Below are positions 59,836 to 64,000 of a DNA stretch of 64,000 nt, piece by piece. The notes under the pieces were generated by a model. It did not search any database, was not told the origin of the DNA, and saw nothing but the letters and a program-made list of their open reading frames with translations. Positions within the stretch are counted from its first letter, which is position 1. Every line of letters starts with the position of its first letter. The stretch lies in NCBI GenBank assembly GCA_034430175.1, contig DAOUFI010000025.1:83623-147622 (forward strand). Reading direction: 5' to 3'. Made by a program: the position numbers and the translations under genes. This DNA is from UBA6107 sp034430175 (GTDB lineage: Bacteria; Chloroflexota; Anaerolineae; Anaerolineales; Anaerolineaceae).

Positions 59836-60513
59836 TTAAGTATTATTATAGCAACCATGTCCGGAAGCGCCAGCGTCCTCGTCACCTGCGGGCTGGCGCT
59901 CTGTGAAGGGTTTGCCATAACTATCCTCAGTTTTACACCAAAAAAGATTTTCTACCCCCATATTATCTGCTGGGGGTCGAGGTTTTTCAGGTCCCTCGTC
60001 GGTGGGCAGCCCCAAAAACGGGGTTTTTGGGGAGCTGTTGATGGTCTTGGTTGGTTGTCGGTCAAGGGTTCGCTGCGCCGTTCGTTCCTCACGCCCTTGA
60101 CCTGCTGGCGTGGTTCTCGCCGTCAAGTACGCTTGTTGGATTGCGCCCGCGCTCAGCGCCTGGCGCCGGTTTCGAGGGCTTGCAGCCCTCAAAACCACCT
60201 CCCGGATAAGGCGGTTGACGGTTGTTTCCCGGTCTTTGATGTCGCTCAGATAGGACGGCACAAGGCCGCCCAAAGCGATTGCAGAGCGCCCAATCGCATT
60301 GATGGCACTGGATATGACCTGATCTGGATTTTCGGGCTTTTCTGCGCTCAAGAGTTCTACCGCCTTGGCGATCAGTCGCTCCCTGTCAGAGTTGACCCCG
60401 ATGCGTGGCGATCTTCTGCGGGGTACTGGCTCCACGACTCGACCCCATTCGGGGTTCAGAAACGTATTATTATAATAAACATTATTCAAAAAAAATGAGG
60501 ACCTTATGACCAC
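59836..60513 (-). CDS. Questionable ORF in the GC-rich insert (225 aa)
   Basis: A 225-codon frame crosses the insert on the minus strand. Codons corresponding to about residues 40-110 (VNSDRERLIAKAVELLSAEK, PDQVISSAINAIGRSAIALG, YLSDIKDRETTVNRLIREVV) look like a genuine helical protein, whereas the later half is low-complexity and Arg/Pro-rich and runs over the hairpins. The frame starts inside the recombinase promoter and extends past both direct repeats, so its ends are not natural. It may be a fragment of a gene carried by the element. No family recognised. Confidence 0.25.
   Translation of the reverse strand: MVIRSSFFLNNVYYNNTFLNPEWGRVVEPVPRRRSPRIGVNSDRERLIAKAVELLSAEKPENPDQVISSAINAIGRSAIALGGLVPSYLSDIKDRETTVNRLIREVVLRAASPRNRRQALSAGAIQQAYLTARTTPAGQGREERTAQRTLDRQPTKTINSSPKTPFLGLPTDEGPEKPRPPADNMGVENLFWCKTEDSYGKPFTERQPAGDEDAGASGHGCYNNT
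59840..59850 (+). repeat. Left copy of 11-bp direct repeat
   Basis: GTATTATTATA, identical to 60464-60474. It marks the left edge of the GC-rich insert exactly where base composition changes, and could be a target-site duplication. Confidence 0.6.
59851..60463. mobile_element. Hairpin-dense GC-rich insert between 11-bp direct repeats (putative non-autonomous element)
   Basis: This 613-bp segment is visibly richer in G and C than all neighbours and is packed with inverted repeats: 59866-59874/59892-59900 (9 bp), 59954-59960/59971-59977 (7 bp), 59978-59982/59994-59998 (5 bp), 60010-60018/60024-60032 (9 bp), 60060-60068/60094-60102 (9 bp), 60168-60180/60184-60196 (13 bp, one mismatch) and 60442-60446/60451-60455 (5 bp). 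The 11-bp direct repeats bound it. No terminal inverted repeats are seen, and no transposase is present. It is the only gap over 300 bp in the window and holds no convincing full-length gene. It may encode a structured RNA or be a mobile element remnant. Confidence 0.5.
60464..60474 (+). repeat. Right copy of 11-bp direct repeat
   Basis: GTATTATTATA, identical to 59840-59850. It overlaps the -10 box (TATAAT 60471-60476) of the recombinase gene, so the insert would have separated that promoter from its original upstream sequence. Confidence 0.6.
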
Positions 60514-61486
60514 GATTTTTCATGCAATTGAAGGTTATGTCGATTCCGTAAAACTCGCTCGTAGCGCACACACAGCCTCAACTTACATGAACGCGATGAG
60601 GTATTTCACCACGTGCCTTTATGACAATAAAATTGATGTCGAAAACGCAGATATCAAAACGCTTCCCGAAGAAGCAATCGTATGGCTGGCATACGCGCTT
60701 AAGGATCATGCAGCCACCACAGAACGGCTCTATCTGACAGCTGCTGCCGGTTTCTTTGCTTATGTCTCTGCTGAGAACCTCGCTCCTATCAATTTGCCGC
60801 GTATTCGGATGTTGATACAACAAAGAGCGAGACGACCAGGAATCAGATTACCTCAATTCCCAATTTCGGACATTGAAAAAGTTCTGCTACACGCAGAAGA
60901 ATTAAAGAACAAGGTTTATGAGGAAAAAGAAGATCGCTTGATCAATTTACGAGATAGAGCTTTTTTGCTGACCCTGGCTGATACAGGATTACGCGTCCAT
61001 GAAGCCTGTGGCTTGCGTCGTGGTGATCTTGACTGGAATGAAGGCAAAGCCATGATTATTGGTAAGGGTAATCGACAAGATATTGTTCGGTTTTCAACAC
61101 GCGCCACTGACGCTCTGTTAGATTATCTTAATGCCCGTCGAGAGATAGATGGATCTTCCAACCGCTCATTATCCTCATTGCCGTTGTTTGCTCGTCACGA
61201 CCGCGGAGCTGGTTCAAAGGTCAAACCAATGACCACCACGACTGGTAGAAATATTGTCACTGAACGTGTGGCGGAGTTTCTCGGTCCTGATGCCGTTGGT
61301 ACGATTACGCCTCATTCTTTTAGGCATTATTTCGTTACACGTGTTCTGCGAGCGTCTGGTAATCTTAAGCTTGCCCAGGAATTAGCCAGGCATAAGAATA
61401 TCGCGGTTACTCAACGGTACGCTCACCTTTCCGACGACGAACTCGATAAAGGCTATTGGAATGCCATTGAAGAAGGAAAAAAATAA
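60506..61486 (+). CDS. Tyrosine recombinase / phage-type integrase
   Basis: 326 residues. An N-terminal SAM-like core-binding domain (residues 1-105; YVDSVKLARSAHTASTYMNA, TTERLYLTAAAGFFAYVSAE) is followed by the catalytic domain with all active residues: Arg in ADTGLRVHEACGLRRGDLDW, Lys in MIIGKGNRQDIVRF, His-x-x-Arg in PHSFRHYFVTRVL, His in ELARHKNIAVTQ and the nucleophile Tyr in QRYAHLSDDEL. It is XerC/D-like in layout but has no integron-type insertion. GAGG lies five bases before ATG 60506. It stands beside the hairpin-rich insert and may be a chromosomally fixed integrase; no attachment site was identified. Confidence 0.93.
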   Translation: MTTIFHAIEGYVDSVKLARSAHTASTYMNAMRYFTTCLYDNKIDVENADIKTLPEEAIVWLAYALKDHAATTERLYLTAAAGFFAYVSAENLAPINLPRIRMLIQQRARRPGIRLPQFPISDIEKVLLHAEELKNKVYEEKEDRLINLRDRAFLLTLADTGLRVHEACGLRRGDLDWNEGKAMIIGKGNRQDIVRFSTRATDALLDYLNARREIDGSSNRSLSSLPLFARHDRGAGSKVKPMTTTTGRNIVTERVAEFLGPDAVGTITPHSFRHYFVTRVLRASGNLKLAQELARHKNIAVTQRYAHLSDDELDKGYWNAIEEGKK

Positions 61487-61514
61487 AAATCCGTCTCGAG
61501 TGATCGAGACGGAT
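61482..61514 (-). terminator. Terminator of csp
   Basis: A perfect 11-bp stem (61489-61499 with 61504-61514) with a 4-base loop. On the minus strand it is followed by TTTTTATTTTTTT, a clear intrinsic terminator 23 bases after the csp stop. The T-run overlaps the 3' end of the convergent recombinase gene. Confidence 0.88.
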
Positions 61515-61537
61515 CCAGTTTGCAGTATTGTTCTATC

Positions 61538-61750
61538 TTATTTGACTACAACAACATTGCTGGCCTGGAGACCCTTGGGGCCTTTTTCGATCGAGAATTC
61601 GACCTTCTGGCCTTCTTCGAGGTTGCGATAACCATCAGCCTGGATAGCGGAGAAGTGAACAAACACATCCTCGCCACCTTCACGGGAAATGAAACCGTAA
61701 CCTTTGGTTCCGTTGAACCATTTGACCGTACCGACGATCCGTTCAGACAT
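61538..61750 (-). CDS. csp: Cold shock protein (CspA family)
   Basis: 70 residues, the standard single cold-shock domain. RNP1 KGYGFISREGG and RNP2 DVFVHFSAIQ with the aromatic residues needed to bind single-stranded nucleic acid are present; VGTVKWFNGTKGYGFI opens the domain. Csp proteins melt RNA structure and can act as antiterminators. AGGAGG precedes the ATG. A strong promoter lies 150 bases upstream with a terminator-like hairpin in the leader, so expression is probably attenuated. Confidence 0.97.
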   Translation of the reverse strand: MSERIVGTVKWFNGTKGYGFISREGGEDVFVHFSAIQADGYRNLEEGQKVEFSIEKGPKGLQASNVVVVK

Positions 61751-61815
61751 TTTTTTGCCTCCTATAGCAAAACTTCCATTTTTTAGGATTTTTTGTTCGT
61801 TCTCTCGGAGCGGTC

Positions 61816-61854
61816 AAAAAAAGACAGCCCTGGAGCTTTCGCTTTGGCCTGTCT
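61816..61854 (-). terminator. Leader terminator/attenuator of csp
   Basis: On the minus strand AGACAG pairs with CTGTCT (61849-61854 and 61822-61827), enclosing two more C-G pairs and an inner AGC-GAAA-GCT stem-loop, and is followed by seven T (61816-61822). It lies between the csp promoter and the csp start, so transcripts from that promoter must pass it. It may instead terminate typA. Confidence 0.6.
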
Positions 61855-61896
61855 TCTATACATCCAACAAGAACTACTAAGCATCCTACGCGAATA

Positions 61897-61925
61897 ACTT
61901 TATCATAATTTCGCCTGGAAGTCAA
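61897..61925 (-). promoter_or_regulatory. csp promoter
   Basis: On the minus strand TTGACT (61925-61920) and TAAAGT (61902-61897) are separated by 17 bases, with a TG extension before the -10 box. The start of transcription would be near 61890, leaving a leader of about 140 bases. Confidence 0.65.
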
Positions 61926-61951
61926 TAACCATTTCTAATATTTGTTTAATC

Positions 61952-63814
61952 TCATTCCGATTCAGCAAGCGCTTCTTTGGCTTTTTTGGATTGTTTGCCA
62001 CGTTCTTCGGTATCAAGAATGCGTTTTCGGATTCTGAAGTTGATCGGTGTAACTTCAAGCAGCTCATCTTCAGCCAGATACTCAATCGCCTGATCCAGGC
62101 TCATCACCAGTGGTGGCGTGAGACGGATTTCAATGTCTTTGTTAGAAGAACGCATATTCGTTAGATGTTTTTTCTTGCAAACATTCACTGTAAGATCATC
62201 CGGACGCTGTGTTTCTCCGACAACCATCCCCTCGTAAACATCAACACCTGCCCCAAGGAATAAGACGCCACGTTCTTCGGCGTTCTTCAAGCCATAAGTC
62301 GATGTCTGACCGGTTTCCCAGGCGACGATTGAGCTGGTAGCTCGCGCTGTAATAGGACCTGCCAGAGGAAGATAATCATGGAAGATTGTATTCAATATGC
62401 CCATACCGCGTGTTGCAGTTAGGAATTGATATCGAAAACCAAGCAATCCACGCGTTGGCACAAGATAATGCAGATGGACTGTGTTGTCGGGGTTGTTGAG
62501 CATATTCAACATTTTTCCACGACGATTTCCAAGCATTTCCACAACCGTTCCCACCGTATCAGGGCTTGTATCGATATGCAGCTCTTCAAATGGTTCAAGT
62601 GTTTCCCCATTGGCGCCTGTCTTGAAGATTGCTTCCGGTCTGGACACCTGGAATTCATATCCTTCACGCCGCATGGTTTCGATCAAAATTGCCAGGTGGA
62701 GCTCCCCTCGCCCTGAGACAATAAATGTATCTGGGCTTTCAGTTTCATCTACGCGCAAGGCAACGTTGTTCTTTAGTTCATCGAACAAACGTTCTCGCAA
62801 TTTTCTTGAAGTACCCCATTTCCCTTCCTTTCCAGAGAATGGTGAAGTATTGACGCCGAAGGTCATCCGTACGGTAGGTTCCTCAACCTGAATAGTAGGT
62901 AGAGCCACAGGATTTGTGGGATCAGCGAGGGTTTCCCCAATGCCAATACCTTCCAGACCTGCTATTGCCACAATATCACCCGCGCTGGCTGATTCGATCT
63001 CAACCTTATCCAGCCCTTGGAATACGTAAAGATATCTAGCGCGCTCTGGTACGATGGTACCATCTTTGAGCATACGTGCTACAGGTGCACCTGCTGTAAT
63101 TTTACCTGCGTGGATACGACCAACCGCGGTTACACCACGATAATCATCATAACCAAGATTGGTTACCAAAAGCTGTAGCGGTGCATCCATGTCAACTACA
63201 GGTGCAGGGACGTTCTCGAGAATTGCATTGAACAATGGCTGTAGATTCGGTGCCAAATCATATGTGGTTCCAGCTTGTTGTGTGATTGCGTTGGCATAAA
63301 TGATCGGAAAATCAGCCTGTTCATCATTGGCACCCAGCTCAATGAAAAGATCGAAAGTCAAATTCACAGCACGTTCAGGATCAGCATCTTTTCGGTCCAT
63401 TTTATTGATGACCACAATGGCTTTGTGGCCCATTTCAAGCGCTTTCTTGAGGACAAAGCGTGTTTGTGGCATTGGTCCTTCGGCTGCGTCCACCAGCAAC
63501 AAAACACCATCAACCATGTTCATGACGCGCTCCACCTCACCGCCAAAATCTGCATGCCCTGGAGTGTCAACAATATTGATCTTAACCATCTTTCCAGTTT
63601 TTGGGTCAGGAATTGTAATTGCTGTATTTTTTGCCAGGATGGTGATGCCACGTTCACGTTCCAAATCATTAGAATCCATGACGCGTTCCAGAACCTGCTG
63701 GTTCTCACGGAACACTCTGGCCTGTTTCAACAAGCCATCGACTAATGTGGTCTTGCCGTGGTCTACATGGGCAATTATGGCAACATTACGAATATCTTCT
63801 CTTACTTTTTCCAT
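61952..63814 (-). CDS. typA: Translational GTPase TypA/BipA
   Basis: 620 residues, full length. TypA binds ribosomes and helps 50S assembly and stress adaptation. G1 is NVAIIAHVDHGKTTLVDGLL, G2 RGITILAKNTAI, G3 NIVDTPGHADFGGEVERV, G4 VVINKMDRKDADPERAV; domains II and III follow, with the C-terminal domain near GFRYQFLTATRGMGILNTIF. Residues DVYEGMVVGETQRPDDLTVN and KKHLTNMRSSNKDIEIRLTP are TypA-specific. The N-terminal methionine at 63814 is the only plausible start. It lies 202 bp before csp on the same strand. Confidence 0.97.
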   Translation of the reverse strand: MEKVREDIRNVAIIAHVDHGKTTLVDGLLKQARVFRENQQVLERVMDSNDLERERGITILAKNTAITIPDPKTGKMVKINIVDTPGHADFGGEVERVMNMVDGVLLLVDAAEGPMPQTRFVLKKALEMGHKAIVVINKMDRKDADPERAVNLTFDLFIELGANDEQADFPIIYANAITQQAGTTYDLAPNLQPLFNAILENVPAPVVDMDAPLQLLVTNLGYDDYRGVTAVGRIHAGKITAGAPVARMLKDGTIVPERARYLYVFQGLDKVEIESASAGDIVAIAGLEGIGIGETLADPTNPVALPTIQVEEPTVRMTFGVNTSPFSGKEGKWGTSRKLRERLFDELKNNVALRVDETESPDTFIVSGRGELHLAILIETMRREGYEFQVSRPEAIFKTGANGETLEPFEELHIDTSPDTVGTVVEMLGNRRGKMLNMLNNPDNTVHLHYLVPTRGLLGFRYQFLTATRGMGILNTIFHDYLPLAGPITARATSSIVAWETGQTSTYGLKNAEERGVLFLGAGVDVYEGMVVGETQRPDDLTVNVCKKKHLTNMRSSNKDIEIRLTPPLVMSLDQAIEYLAEDELLEVTPINFRIRKRILDTEERGKQSKKAKEALAESE

Positions 63815-63910
63815 TAACTAATCCAATCAAATATGAGTAACCGATTTAAACAAACGCTTATCTTATCAGTTTGCGGTGGGTTTGAACAGGGTCAAAAAAG
63901 AGGGTGTTAA

Positions 63911-63954
63911 ACCAAAGTAGAAATGTCCCCTTTTACCAAAGTTAAAATGTCCCC
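63911..63954 (+). repeat. Tandem 20-bp repeat near an insertion-sequence end
   Basis: Two copies of ACCAAAGT(A/T)(G/A)AAATGTCCCC at 63911-63930 and 63935-63954 differ at two positions and are separated by TTTT. Multiple transposase-binding repeats of this kind are typical of the ends of IS21- or IS1202/ISNCY-like elements. Confidence 0.6.
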
Positions 63955-64000
63955 ATACGTGGAGGAAGAAAGTGGACAGACTACACACGATGAGTGAAAA
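63911..64000 (+). mobile_element. Left end of a probable insertion sequence, cut by the window edge
   Basis: After the tandem repeats comes a short leader and an ATG at 63990 opening a frame that reads Met-Ser-Glu before the window ends. This is the layout expected for an IS whose transposase gene continues to the right. The family cannot be fixed from so few bases; an IS1202/ISNCY or IS21 type is a guess. The exact element end and any target duplication lie outside or are unclear. Confidence 0.5.

Noticed and set aside
59840..60474. Repeated hairpins as a CRISPR array
   Set aside because: The stems differ from each other, there is no constant repeat-spacer period, and no cas gene is present.
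59770..60498. Plus-strand 242-codon frame through the insert
   Set aside because: Its translation is rich in Trp, Cys and Arg, follows no family and spans the hairpins; it looks like a by-product of the GC-rich sequence.
60506..61486. Recombinase as an integron integrase
   Set aside because: No integron-specific insertion between the catalytic motifs is visible and there is no cassette array with attC-like sites repeated at intervals.

Overview
The window looks like a chromosomal stretch of a Gram-positive-type or monoderm bacterium, most likely a member of the Chloroflexota (class Anaerolineae). This is an inference from gene content: an F420 biosynthesis set (cofC, cofD, cofE) beside F420-type oxidoreductases, a YqhQ-type DUF1385 protein, PgpH-type HD phosphohydrolase, DgkA/YbeY/YqeY housekeeping block, MrfAB-type repair genes, Asp23/NusB, and secreted LysM, SH3 and YkuD proteins without any lipopolysaccharide gene. 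Base composition is moderate and even by eye, except for one GC-rich insert near 59.85-60.46 kb. No taxonomic search could be run.

Layout. 1-2.2 kb: truncated P1-family peptidase and a zinc-ribbon protein divergent from an SH3 membrane protein. 2.2-11 kb: an unknown 456-aa protein, a CefD-like class V aminotransferase on the other strand, then a plus-strand run smpB, hutH, YkuD L,D-transpeptidase, DUF2085 membrane protein, pgeF, yggS, yggT, yggU. 11-18.5 kb (minus): membrane-anchored NACHT-HEAT NTPase, coiled-coil zinc-ribbon protein, MogA/MoaB-like protein and a PHP-AlbA_2 protein packed with overlaps, then tRNA-Arg(TCT) and an amidase. 18.5-22.3 kb (minus): two unknown proteins with their own terminator, a LysM-M23 endopeptidase and a DUF192 protein. 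22.4-30.8 kb: exonuclease III, NarL-type regulator, then a minus-strand housekeeping block.

30.9-46.2 kb is the most remarkable part: sixteen plus-strand genes, mostly touching or overlapping, that read as one operon. It joins an SsnA-like amidohydrolase, an F420-NADP reductase-like protein, cofE, a 2H phosphoesterase-like protein, cofD, cofC, an F420-type LLM oxidoreductase, a hotdog thioesterase, molybdenum hydroxylase subunits, a CBS-containing family II pyrophosphatase, XdhC, a second FAD/2Fe-2S module, a small membrane protein and two MocA-like nucleotidyltransferases. It appears to make both F420 and a mature molybdenum hydroxylase, plausibly for a purine or other N-heterocycle pathway; the pyrophosphatase would remove the PPi released by CofC and MocA.

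46.2-64 kb: MrfA/MrfB-like helicase and exonuclease (the helicase carries an HNH insertion), a GH4 glycosidase-PfkB kinase pair, a prepilin peptidase, pckA, a large lipoprotein, nusB-asp23, two hydrolases, then an accessory spot: a hairpin-dense GC-rich segment flanked by an 11-bp direct repeat directly upstream of a tyrosine recombinase gene. The window closes with csp (behind a leader terminator), typA and the first bases of what looks like an insertion sequence.
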